Origin: Dreissena polymorpha
Taxonomy: Eukaryota > Mollusca > Bivalvia > Myida > Dreissenidae
Direction of reading: 5' to 3'
Length of the DNA: 64,000 bases
Assembly: GCF_020536995.1 (NCBI RefSeq)
Contig: NC_068356.1
Coordinates: forward strand, 22,239,809-22,303,808
Made by a program: the position numbers and the translations under genes. A model generated the notes under the pieces. It saw only the letters and a list, made by a program, of their open reading frames with translations. It searched no databases and was not told the origin of the DNA. Shown here one piece after another: positions 46,281 through 60,000 of this stretch; the stretch's first letter is position 1, and the number at the start of each line of letters is the position of its first letter.

Positions 46281-49149
46281 TTAAAGTGTTCTTCGTTTGC
46301 AATGAATCGCATGCATTCATACAGTTCACGCTGAAGATGAATAAAGCTCATACCATTTGAATAAAGTGGTAAAATCCAATGGAATCAAATACTTTTGCTG
46401 TACCTGAAGTGAAAGTGCACAAACCTCTTAATAAATGTTGGGCCTCGTATCGAGAAAGTATCGTAAGGCGGATACACTGACTTATAATTTAACGTCGCCC
46501 AATGTTCTTGAAATTGGTCCGAACTACCGGGAAGATAAAATTTAAGTAAGAGATAATTGGGATGAGGCATACTTACAAAGATAAGATCGGACATGCTGCA
46601 GAATAGCTAGCCTACTATCTATCGATCAAAACTAGTAAATTATAAATCGTTTGCTTCGTATGTAAGTATAATTTTAAGTGATAAATTACAATAGATGTGA
46701 TTGTTGTTCCATACAAGTTAACCATGTAAAATACTCTTTAGCAGAAAGTCAACATGGTAAAAGCATTTCAAATAAAGTTTGTGTTTAAAGCTGGTCTGCT
46801 AAATAGGAAGTCTCGGCACCCAACCTTAAACACACATGCTTAAAGGTAAACACAAATTAACTTAATCTTTATTGCGGGAAATCAGTACAAAAAAATGCTC
46901 CACGGCCGACTTGTTTCGATAAAAATAAATACTAGAAGTTATAAACTTAAATTGTACATCAACTGAAATGAAATTTCAGAGCGCTAAATTACGATTCTCA
47001 ATTTGGGAAAACGAGTTAACAACCAAGGCACGACCAACATGCGCTTGTTTATTGTATGCTCTGTTTTGTTCTACATTATTTAAATTTGATATTTCGGTCA
47101 TGTGAATGTGCGTTGAAATTTACATAGTTTCATGACCTTGAAATTCATCCACATTTTAATAAACGAGGCAATATTTATCGATTAAAGGTTCCGAACCCGA
47201 GTTATTCAGAGGTCAGTCAAATATTGAAGTAGAGACACGATAGTGTTCACCAACCCGATAGCACATTATATCGAGTGATTATCGTTTAAAACGCACCCAA
47301 AATTGAAAAAAGATGTTCAATTGTATATGATCTAAACGCTCAAAATTAGCCAGATTTATGCAAATAACGTGTTGTCATGACTACAATGGTCGTACGCGGA
47401 TTTCAACCAAAATAATGACCCGCAGTATTATTTCCTATTGTGTTAAGCATTATCGTAAATAAACAAAAAATCACACTGTTTCTCTAAAATATATAATTTG
47501 AAAATAAATATACACAAACTTATCATATGACTATTTTAATGAAATAAGATATAATTATGATACAAGAAAATGTTTCAGAAATATTGGGACATTAAATCAA
47601 AATATAAAGTGATTTATCGTGAAAATATGATTGAATAAAAAATACCTGTAAGTACATGTCAGAATCTTTCATCGATCCTTGAATGATCCAATATTTTTTA
47701 TGTTATGACGACACGGATAAACATATCCGACAATCTATTGAAGTATGTTGCAACACGATAAAATATGTTTTTATACATCAAGATTTAAACAGAATGTATT
47801 GTTATGACATGTTTCTAAGTTATCACACTTGTATGTCAAAAAATACATGTCGGTAAATCAACAGCCTTTGGTAGATAATGACGTGTGACAAGCCATCTTG
47901 AACACAAGTCTTGGACAAAGGCCAGTGTGTTTCACACGTCTTTTTAAATAAATAATGATTCGAACGGATGCGTGATTAATATGCATATTGACATTAATTT
48001 GGTGTCGTTTCAATATATTAATTATAAACCTTTATACATGAATAAAGTGAAAAAATCAATGATACGAGCTTTCGTCAAATTCATGAAACTATTTTATTAA
48101 ATATTCACAGTATTCATGAAACCGTCTTGTCTTCCATGCTCATCATTTACAACAGCTAAAATATTTAGAAGATATGAACAATATTCTAAACAACTCAAGT
48201 TAACAACTTAAATACGTTGACATAATTTCCCAAATAACGTCGAATAGATTTCATAGATATAAATAGACAAATTTATGTAATTTGTAAACAAAGAACGTAA
48301 TAGGGTTGTGAGTTGAACTATGTGTCCCATAAAGGAATCTTCAAAACACGGGACAAATTATAACAGTATAACTGTCCAAAGTTATTTTAACACATACCTG
48401 CATTCATCTGATTCCGATCGAAATTTCGGAAATCCTGAGGTAAAAGCGATTAAACACTAATAGAGCTGACATTTGACAGTGCACACCTGGTCAGGTAAAT
48501 GAACATGTACACAAAGTTCAAAGCGAGACTATATCCGGGAGGTAAAAGGGGCGCAACTCACTTGTTTAGTAACAGCGTAACTAAGGAAAACAATTGACTT
48601 TCGATAAACCCGTAAAAGGACGTTAAACTAAACGAGTTGCGTGAAAGGCTAGACTTAATTGATATCTCAATTATTGAAAATATTGATAAGGGCACGGAAA
48701 CAAGGAATAAATCGCGACGCTGTCACTTCGTAAACAAATAAGTGAAAGTAATGTTACTTGTTACTGCAAAAAAAGCTTTAAACATGGTTCTAAATTGTAC
48801 ATTAGGCTCTCGTATAGCACTTACCAATATTGTAACGAGATGCAATACTTATCACAACTGAATATTTACCAATCAGTAGTGTCATTAATGATTGAAGTGG
48901 TTGCCCGTCAGTAACCAATATTAACGTAATTTTAGTTCACTTGGCAGGCGAAGTCATTAATGCAGTTACGAAAATGACATGTTCGAACTTTAAATGCGCC
49001 CGTTTTTAAGGTTTCTGTTTGATAGATATGTTTATTAAAACATCTCAAAATTGACGCAACAACGAGTATTTAAAAAAAGCTTTAGCTTTCTCACTTGGGC
49101 ATAGCGTCCTTAGTGCGACTAAAAGAGTGTGTGTGTTTTTTTTCCAAAA
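46281..49149. other. gene-free stretch
   Basis: AT-rich DNA, no gene or repeat recognised. Confidence 0.4.
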
Positions 49150-49450
49150 CGCGCGTGTCAATGTTTTTTTAATATCAAAGTATGGCCGTCAATTACAAAA
49201 GGGTCTTGTCTGTGTTCTGCGAGTGTGCAAATGTTTTTTTTATTTCAATGTATGGCCGTCAATTACAAAGGGGTCTTGTCTGTGTTTTGCGAGTGTGCAA
49301 ATGTTGTTGTTTTTTTTAATTTCAAAGTATGGTCGTCAATTACAAAGGGGTCTTGTCTGTGTTCTGCAAGTGTGCAATGTTTGTTTTTTAATTTCAAAGT
49401 ATGGCCGTCAATTACAAAGGGGTCTTGTCTGTGTTCTGGGAGAGTGCAAA
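49150..49450. repeat. tandem repeat, four copies of 70-77 bp
   Basis: Each unit holds GTATGGCCGTCAATTACAAA and GTCTTGTCTGTGTTCTGCGA, separated by a T-run of variable length. ORFs across it change frame with the T-run and look unreal. Confidence 0.9.
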
Positions 49451-50718
49451 GCGTGCGCACCCACTCAGGATCAGCAGACGATTTATTTCATACAGCTGTA
49501 TGAGTCTGTATCTTATGGAGGAGTCCGGAGAAAGTCGATGTATCACGATTGCGTACGCACATCCTTCATCACATCCTCTGCAGGTGTTTATATTCTGCAT
49601 TTACACTGCCAGTAATAGCCGTTCTCAAATAAAAATAATTGCCGGACTAAAGAACGCAGTGTTATTAAACAGAGAAGAAACACATACGTCATACAAGGAA
49701 TACCGATAAAATTCAATTGACGTCGTATGATCGATTAGAAGAGTATTACCTTAAAAACAAACGCGCTTACACCGTAGTAAGACCGCCATGGGCATGATAG
49801 TTTTTGACATAAGCATTATTTTAAATAAAATATTAGTTATGTTTCCGCAGCCCCATTGACTGCCTCGGCTAAAATGTATCTCTCGCTTCGCCTCAGAAAC
49901 ACAAAAGTTAATCGCTGCCGACCGTCACGTGAAGTCGCGTAAAGCCATAGAACGAACGTGTAGCATTGACGAGTTCACATTCATTCTTATTACATTTTGA
50001 CAACTGGTCACATTTCGCTGAAACACTGACGCCGTTGACGTTAACATGGTAAATGAATGTCACGTGCAAGAGTCTGTTTTCTCCACGGGGAGTCATGGTG
50101 TATTTCATGTGTATAGCTAACTAATTGTATGAGTAAAAATCATAGTTTTGGGGGTTTTCCCGATACGATCATGTTCCTAACATGTCACTGTTTCCTTTTT
50201 GACGCACTGTTTGAATTAGAAACCTTAATCGAGAAAGCATTTCTATTATTTGCATTAAAATTGGAGAAGAGATACAGTCACGTATCTTAATAAAAAATAA
50301 CACAATTATAAGTCACACAAAATACGTATGGTCTCGCAAATCTCACGAAAAGGACAATAAAGGATAAACATCAGTTTTGACAACGGCATGAAAACAAACA
50401 CTTGTTATAGAACTTAAAAACATGATTTTTACCGTATAAGTTTAGCTTTGCACAACTGTGTGTTTCCCCCACACAAAAATGAACATCACAAAAACAATTT
50501 TGTTTTAGCCTAAAACCTAGAGGAAAAATAAAGGTCCATACTCCATACACATAACTGTGCAATGGTCCCTTTAAGTCACAATTTCGGGAGACACGGTGAA
50601 AATACTGGCCCAATATAGGCCGGGTAAATATAATACAGAGGTTTTAGTACGGGCTCACGTTCTCAGCTCCGCAATAGATACAGACTGCTGAAGAACAAGC
50701 GTCAGTTCCAATCTTAAT
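49451..50718. other. gene-free stretch
   Basis: No convincing gene. GC content rises slightly near 49440-49600 and 49910-50100, but the ORFs there have no domain. Confidence 0.35.
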
Positions 50719-50895
50719 TTAAACCTTTTTATGTTAGCTCGATTGCATCGAAAGCCTCGGGCTTATAGAAACGCTATTGAGTCCGTTTCCTGGTCCTATA
50801 ACCAGTACTTGGTGTCTTTGGGGAGGATTAGAGAACGCTCCCCAAGCGGGGATTGAACCCCTGACCCCCCGATCGCTAAGCGAACTTGTTATCTG
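50719..50895 (-). mobile_element. tRNA-derived SINE, copy 2
   Basis: Minus-strand box B GGTTCAATCCC at 50848-50858, then AGTACTGG- and GGAAACGGACTCAATAG-type body words shared with the copy at 62779. The box A end is poorly kept. Confidence 0.7.
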
Positions 50896-52040
50896 GAAAA
50901 CTAGGACGGTTGTAACTTCTTTAATATGTTATCGCACACTAAATTATTAACAAACAATACCGATTTTTGTTGGGGTGATATTACTTATCCTGAGCACACA
51001 TAAATACCGATAAAAATACCGCAAAACTTCAGAAATCCGCATGTTTATGATCATCGTATGACGTTGGTGATAACGGTGTTTCTTAGGTCTCGGTGTAGAG
51101 ATATGGATCTACTTCCTCGTGCAAACTTCATACGTAACCTAACAAGACCTGACTTGGAGTACATGTGTACAAGATGGGTCTTGCGTTTAACACTGCCAAA
51201 GACTATACCTTAATACGCACTTTAAATACTGAACGCTCACTTTGTAAAGTTAACTTAACGCAATATACTTCTAAATCGTTTTACAGCAGTATCATCAATA
51301 ACATTGATCCCCGTAAAGAGGTAGAATACATGCATATAGCAGGCCTGCACAAAAATAAATCATAAAAATAAATCATAATGCAATGATTGTGTTTTTTGGT
51401 TTAATATGTAGAAAGATCGATATCTTTAGTCAGACTGCACAACTGAACGAACAATAAATAAATCAGTAACCATCAAAACACATAGTTAGCCATTACAGCC
51501 GAACTTACCGCATCCGTTTGGAAAACTAGTGATATTGTCAGGCACGTATTCGTATGTGCGTAATGCACTCCTACAACTTAAGCGATATATATTACACCCA
51601 AAAAGGGGGTGAATATGCTTGTTCAACAATTACATAGATAGTCCATAATGATTAACGCCTTACAACTCACGTAAGCAATTAAAAACGGAAGCTATGTATA
51701 CACACAGATGACCAAATACTATACAATACATGTATATCACAAACTTACCTTGGCACCCGTCCATTTCTTCCGAGAGCTGTCAGGCATAATAACCTGATGC
51801 CCGAGATCAGCAGCATATCCAACGTATCTCGGCCATGTTTGCACAACTTCCGCCTAACTACCCACTGTATATATCCTTTTTAATCCGTCTCTAAAACACG
51901 CCGCGTATCTGCTATCGCGTCATGGGCCACTACAAGATTACTATCCACCCTCTACATAAGTCCCGATATTGAATGGCGCGAATGTAGGCAGGCATTCGGT
52001 TAGGTGCAAAAAAAGTTGGCAATGGTTGACAGAGTTGTAC
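50896..52040. other. gene-free stretch with one possible exon
   Basis: Mostly AT-rich. On the minus strand around 51751-51850 there is a GC-richer segment ending in a perfect donor, GCCAAG|GTAAGT. It could be a first exon of a minus-strand gene, for example a 5'UTR exon of the gene at 36280. The ATG in it soon meets a stop, and I cannot prove it is an exon. Confidence 0.25.
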
Positions 52041-53230
<1,190 letters not shown>

Positions 53231-55495
53231 GTAGAGTTGCCAAAATGTACACATTTCTTATAACTGGGTATAATTACAAATGTAATGGACTGTGCAGTGC
53301 GAACTAAGGCCGAGTTGGACCTATCCCAATACTCGACCTGTTCATCGACTGTATTAGAAAACAGATATGAAAGTCATAAGTCTGTCACAGATTTTAAACC
53401 CTATAGACCATAATCGTGTTATTGGTGCACGACTAAAGTATATTAACCACTATTTTTAGATTTTTTATAAATTTTAAACTAACGCGTTCCTTCGGGGTAA
53501 TGCGTTTCAACACTAACGTACCTTTACTACTAAAAATACGAGGGGTGGATTCCCCGATTATACCGATTAAACTGCCACGCAATTAACGCGCAATAATAAT
53601 GCGTTTTTTACATAATGTTATATTTTTCTTTCATTGATTTCTAAATCCATTTGGAGCTTCTAAACCAAATGTCGAAAAATTAGAATATTAATAAATTCCT
53701 CTACATATACAGCTGTTTTCTACGATATGTATAACGCAGACCACGATTGTATGGGGCCATTATTAGCACTTATTACACATGTACACAATTGTTATACACC
53801 ATTCATGTTTTGTGCGCGTTTGATATTGCATCAATGGGATTTTGTATGGTATATTGCCCAGACATGAACATACCACTTTAAGACAAAACGCCATTGTCAC
53901 TCTCCTGGGTGCAAGGCATCAGACGGAAAACACACACAATTAAGAGCATGTTTCGGAATAAGTCAATACATGTTACAACTTAATATCGATACGAGTGACA
54001 GCTGGAAACCGCGGAAAAAGGGAAACTGTTAACGAGTCACTTATCTCATGTAATTTGCTTGAGGTACATTCAGCAAAAATTTGCGTAAAATTGTTTCAAA
54101 TTTAGAGCAATCGTTTCTTGCAATATGTTAAATGTTTGGTATAGAGGAAGCGAAAGGTCGTTATTGGCATACATGTTTATAAGGAAACAACTACCTGGAA
54201 ACATAATTCAGATGGCGGCATAGTGAACATTTGTGTTGAATTTTATGTTCAACCCAACCAGTGATTAATGACACGGCATTTTCAGTTTTAAATATGGTGA
54301 CCGAAGCCTAGACCCCTATCCAGGCGGCCACGTTTATAATGACTCAATTTACATAAAGGAAGTATTTTCAAGTTTCATTCAAGGAACATTCACACAAGAT
54401 CTGGTTGCTTTCAAACATGCGACCGAGAAGAATTCTAAGTCAATTTAGATGACGATCGAAAATGGACGACTACTTACGACTAAAGCTCAGCATCAAACAT
54501 TCAATTGTAAGAAATGTTCATGTCAGCTGAAAAAAATACATACCGAGTCCGTTAAAGTACGCATACTAGGTCTGTGTTTCTTTCACAGAAGTTTAACCGC
54601 CAGGTTTGTTTTAATATTGCATGACCCAATAAGTCAATTCCATAACAAGAACTTGGTTTTATATTTTAAATGTTGAATTGTCTGATACGCACATGATTAT
54701 TCATGTTTTTAAACTTGTCAAAACGAACGACGAGTTGAACTTGATGGACTGAATCTGTACTGTTTTACTTCAGACGAACTTGCAAGAAATAATTGTGTTT
54801 CTCATGCCATAAAAAATATAGTTTGTTATTTCTTATTATACACACTCTGAAATATACGCAATACATATTTTTAATCATGCACCACATTCAGATTCATATC
54901 TTAATTACACAATTGCATCAGATCAACAGTATTGTTCTCAACGCGTTTTGATGAGGCGTTTGTGTTTAAGGAATTTGTAAGACCCTTAACTTCATACAGA
55001 TTAAACAAAGGTAATTTGCAAGGTATGTTTCCTTGTATTGGGATTTTGTCGTCTATAATTCAACATAATTTATAAACAGAGAATTCATAGACGATTTGTC
55101 AGTCCACAATCTTTCAGGCAATCTGTCGGCGACAAAGCCGAAACTGCTGTGTAAGCTATGAAGTGACACACTGACACAGTGATCAGCGCTGTTTATTGAT
55201 TTGCGCATTTACACATCGTGACAGCGCTCAAAACAAATGCAAACATTGTGATTACTGTTGCAAAATGATCTGGCGTGATTCTCCGTATTGCAAAATAGCG
55301 TGTACAACGAGATGAACATTCAATATGTTTTTTATGTAACATTTATATTTTATATGAAACGGACTGATTATCTGCATTGCAAAAAAGCGTTTACAGCGAA
55401 ATCAACATTCAATATTTTTTAATGTAACATTTATATTAATTTATATTTTACGCTGAAGTCAAACTTTTTCAGAACGATGCTCATATTTGAGCCTT
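53231..55495. other. gene-free stretch
   Basis: AT-rich, no gene or repeat family recognised. Confidence 0.4.
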
Positions 55496-55742
55496 GTTCT
55501 GAGAAAACTGGGCTTAATAAATGTGCGTAAAGTGTCGTCCCAGATTAGCCTGTGCAGTCCGCACAGGCTAATCAGAGACGACACTTTCCGCTTTAATGGT
55601 ATTTTTAGTTTCAAGTAAGTCCCTCCTTACCCATAATCAAGTTTAAGCGGAAAGTGTCGTCCCTGATTAGCCTGTGCGGACTGCACAGGCTAATCTGGGA
55701 TGACACTTTACGCACATGCATTATGCAAAGTTTTCTCAGAAC
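55496..55742. mobile_element. 247-bp foldback MITE-like element, copy 2
   Basis: It has the same length, ends (GTTCTGAGAAAACTGGGCTT) and internal hairpins as the copy at 9845, with few differences, so both are rather young. The outward inverted extension here is GAGCC/GGCTC, unlike the other copy. Confidence 0.87.
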
Positions 55743-56990
55743 ACGGCTCATTTATCAAATTTAATTGTGGGATTCATATGATAACTTTTAGTTTTAGTGT
55801 TCATTAAAACGCTCAAAACATTCAATATAAAACTCTTCTTGTTCCAGAACACCGTTTTTTCTTAACATCTGATATTACCGTTTAGTCATGCTAAGATATT
55901 TTATACATGCGTGCAAAATAAAAGAAAACATTACAAAGCCGACTGTTTCTGTTATATATTTATTTTCCAGAGATTCACACAAAAATAACAACCTTTTAAC
56001 AACCGCATATCTAAACGACCATGTGAGCAAGACAAACACATGAGATCCCTCATAGTTTACAAGTAGAATACACGAAAATATCAATATGAGATTCAATACA
56101 TACAATGAACAATAAAACATTACATCAAGTATTAACTCCATATCATTAATGCCAAACATAAAACGGAATGGAATCTAGAATACACAAACTATCGATCTAG
56201 TTTATAGTTGTCATAACAACATTCTATGGACTTCAACATGTTCGATGCCCACCATTACTAGATACACTTTAGTTGTATGGACCATGATTCACTGTTATAA
56301 ATACAAGAACAAAAGTTCGGTATTTTGCATAGGTTTTTTTCAGTTTACAATCAAACAGTTAACACCCTTAGACCTGGATGTATGTTTGTTATGCCACGAT
56401 ATACAACAATATTTAGACACACACATTTTCAAACTATTGAAAACCCCTAAACACAAAAAAATATTTACTTGCAGAATATAGGCTATAAACAATCTATGTG
56501 ATATAAGGCACTTGTGAGACTTTTGAGAATATCCTTTCTCATACATCTGAGGAAAATGAAACAATGTTATACACTGATGCGCATATGGACGTTAGGTCAG
56601 ACAGCTACAGTCTAATGTGGGATGTCATATGCTGATCACAGATTCGCTAATGGAAGAGGCCAATTACGGCATATGTAAACCCTTTTTTTGGCAGAGGTTT
56701 CATTTGGAAGCAATGGTGTATTTGAATTAGTTTGTTAGTTTCATAAAAATTGTATTTTCTTGGAACAGGCATTAAAATATAGATTAACATCATTTTTAGA
56801 TTTAAATAAAACACGATGATTATTTTCAATACAATGTATAACTTGTTCACGAAGAAAAACTTCTTTGCCGTAAGTAACAAGATTTTAAAATTTCGTTTTC
56901 TCAGCGGGTTTTCTCATCTAGTCTGTTTATAATCCCCGTCCCGGGCACAACACAGGGTGGAGAATTGAGATGCCCGGGGTGGGGCGCTCA
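55743..56990. other. 3' flank of GALK1
   Basis: AT-rich. A minus-strand AATAAA at 55959-55964 could end GALK1 transcripts, giving a 3'UTR of about 1 kb. A 94-codon minus-strand ORF at 55875-56159 has no recognisable domain. Confidence 0.35.
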
Positions 56991-57062
56991 TTACAAGGTC
57001 AGCCCCCTGGCAGCCCCGGACGCCTCGCACACGTAGAACGTCGGCGTTCCCTTGTAACGGTT
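56991..57062 (-). CDS. GALK1: GALK1 last coding exon
   Basis: Acceptor TTATTTCAG. It encodes [20 protein letters not shown] and LTL, then TAA, matching the usual galactokinase C-terminus in length and the TFY motif. Confidence 0.93.
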   Translation of the reverse strand, partial: NRYKGTPTFYVCEASGAARGLTL

Positions 57063-60000
57063 CTGAAATAACATCCAAAAATATGTTTATGTAGCTTTCA
57101 ACGCAAATACATTTTGAAACACTTGCAAATAAGCGTTTAATACTCGGATTATTATCCCATAAAAAGAATCGCCTTACATATTAAAGAAGTTTTATTTATA
57201 AGACCTACGGTGTAAATTCTATCATTGAGTACATAGTTATTAAGTTATTCTATCCAAATGCTCATTGTTCGAAACTTCATTGAGCAATTGTTACATGGCA
57301 CATGTATTTACGTTGCGGGTCTTGTTTTGTAAAGCTTGGCAATTTCTTTTCAAACCGATAGATGGCCCAGTTTAGCTTGGTATGCTCAAGAGTCGTACCT
57401 TTGTATGCTCGAGAGTCATACCTTTATATTTTCGAGTCATACCTTGATATGCTCAAACCAGTCGTAAATTGCTATGTTTGAGAGTTTTACCTTGATATGC
57501 TCGAGAGCGTCTGGAACCGCGTCTTTCTTGAGCAGCGTAACAGTGCAGCCTCCGAATCCGCCCCCAGTCATCCGAGACCCGAACACTCCCTTCACCTCCA
57601 TCGCCGCCTCCACCAGCTGGTCCAGTTCCGGACAGGATACCTCGAAATCGTCTCTAGAAAGACAGACAAAACAGGACGACATGCATAGTTTAAACATTCA
57701 ATTCCAATGACCCACAGCGAATCGTCAACCAAAATTGAGTTTTAAGCAGCTTGATTTTTAGAAGTAATTAGTGATTCTCCGCGTTTGAATTGACACAAAA
57801 GATAAAAGAACGGACGTTAATACGATTTGATCGCAAAACATGGGAAATTATGTGTTATTGTAAAAAACATCTGAATACGTTTTTCTGTAATGCCTTGAGC
57901 TTTGATGAGTACATACGAACAACCCAGCGACCCGGAGGGTCAGAAGCTGTGTGTTTATCGGGATTATTGCGCCTACCATCTGAATGTACTCGATCTGCCC
58001 TGCAAGATATTATTTCTAATTGATTGTATTTTAGGAGTTGTATTTCTCACACCGTGTTTACAACAAACGGTATTAGCAAATAGTTACCGAAGTGAGTTGT
58101 GACTCTGGACCATCAGTTCCCCAAACAGCTTGTAGTTGTTGTCTCTAAGCGCCTGTGCCGCGTCTTCCGTCCGCCCTATCTCGCCAATCACGTGACGAGC
58201 GCGTCGATACGTCACATCGTCCAACTGCGCCTTCTGGTCTGACAGAATATACACAGTGCGATGAAATCTCCACAGATAATCACATAATTTCTCTATCGCT
58301 TGAATCCGCACCCGTACAGACAACAACTAGTTTGATATAAATTACAACGAAGAACTGTAGTATAAGCTTTTCTGAACCAACAATATTCGAGTTTTTTAAT
58401 GCTATCTACAGTATTCATATATTACATTTAATCGTAGAATAACAAAAATACTCTTCACTGCCTGCTCATAATTATCAAAAAACAAATAGTGAAACTTTGG
58501 TCTCATGAACCCCCCATTAACAGTCTAAAAGCTTATTCTAAACAAAATGATCGTGATGTATTTAGTTAGAACTGACATTAATGGTCTACCTTGTAGCAGT
58601 TCCATGTTCGCGTCCCTGAGGCTTTTAACGCCGAGTGTTTTGGCGCCATTTTCACACTGGCGTCGTCTGGTAGAGTATTCGGAAGCCTCTATGTTGTGTT
58701 TCACATTGGAATTCGTCACCAAGACAACGACGTCGGGATCTTCTAACGGTACAAGGGTGCTTTCGAGGGACCTATTACAGACGTGGAAGGCGTGATCAAG
58801 TTTACTGTGGAAGTCAAATTTAGGAACAAGTATTCATCCATCAATATGATAATTATTTATTGTCAATGACTCCATCAAAATTCTGTGAAAGGCCTACGAT
58901 AGTGCGTGTGTATATGAATGCCTTATTAAAAGTAATTGTACGCAAAATGGATAGTATTAAACCAGTTAAAGGAGAAATACATTTAAAGGTGTAAGTTCTT
59001 AGTTGAGAATTTAGCGGAAGTTATTCCTAGAAACGAGACAAAGTGTTCACATTACGGTAATGGCAACCTTTCCTGGTAGATAACAATAGAAACAAGGCAC
59101 AGTGGTCCCACTAGTAATGGCTGCATTTCCGAGTAGATATCTCTAGAAACAACATTCAGGGATCCCAGTGTGGTAATTTCCCGGTTGATATCCATAGAAA
59201 CAATGATCAGTGCCCCCACTATGGTAATGGCTATATTTCCCTGTCGATATCCCTAGATATCCATAGAATCAAGACACAGTGGTTTCACAATGGTAATGTC
59301 AACTCACAGTATTGCATGAAATTGATGTGGTCAGTGATGTACTCATAGATCTTACGCCCGATAGTTCGATCACTTAACATGAAACGTTTGCGCAATCAAA
59401 TGCACAAGTCAGTGCTGGTTATTCTAAGGGAACCAGCTCAACATTCACCAATATGCCTCTGACTTTCAACAACATGACGCTAATAATTTAACAAATCCCT
59501 ACCTGCAGTCGATAAGCAGTGCATGCTTCTCCTCGCCCATGATGGAAATAAACTGGTCCATGATTCCGCATGGCGCGCCCGCGAACACGTGTTCCGCTTT
59601 CTGACACGCTAGCGCCTTCTCCTTCCGGGAGACGCCATTCTCGCCGGCGCCGTTCAGCTGGTCAAGGAAAATGTACGTGCCCACCTCCAGAGAGGCAGAG
59701 CTTGAAACCCCGCCCCCTAGCGGCACCGAGGACGCCAGCACACAGTCGAACCCAGGCACAGCGCCTGTAACATACATAGGCATAAATGGCATTGTTTTCT
59801 ACTTTTTTTTCATTCATATTTGAAGAAACATAATATACCCTGTAAATTAATGTTCATAAAAGTACAGATACAGAGGACATATACAATGCTATCTTCTGTC
59901 CACTTAATTTTCCATTATTTTCTCTATCTCACTTGGTTACATATCTGAACAGTTAAACCGAAGTTATGGATTCACACAAACGAGTTTCAATATTGAACAA

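Noticed and set aside
49127-49709. ORFs of 100-160 codons
   Set aside because: Frames run through a tandem repeat with variable T-runs; no domain and contradictory frames.
55875-56159. 94-codon minus-strand ORF next to GALK1
   Set aside because: No domain, non-conserved-looking hydrophobic AT-rich translation; more likely GALK1 3'UTR.
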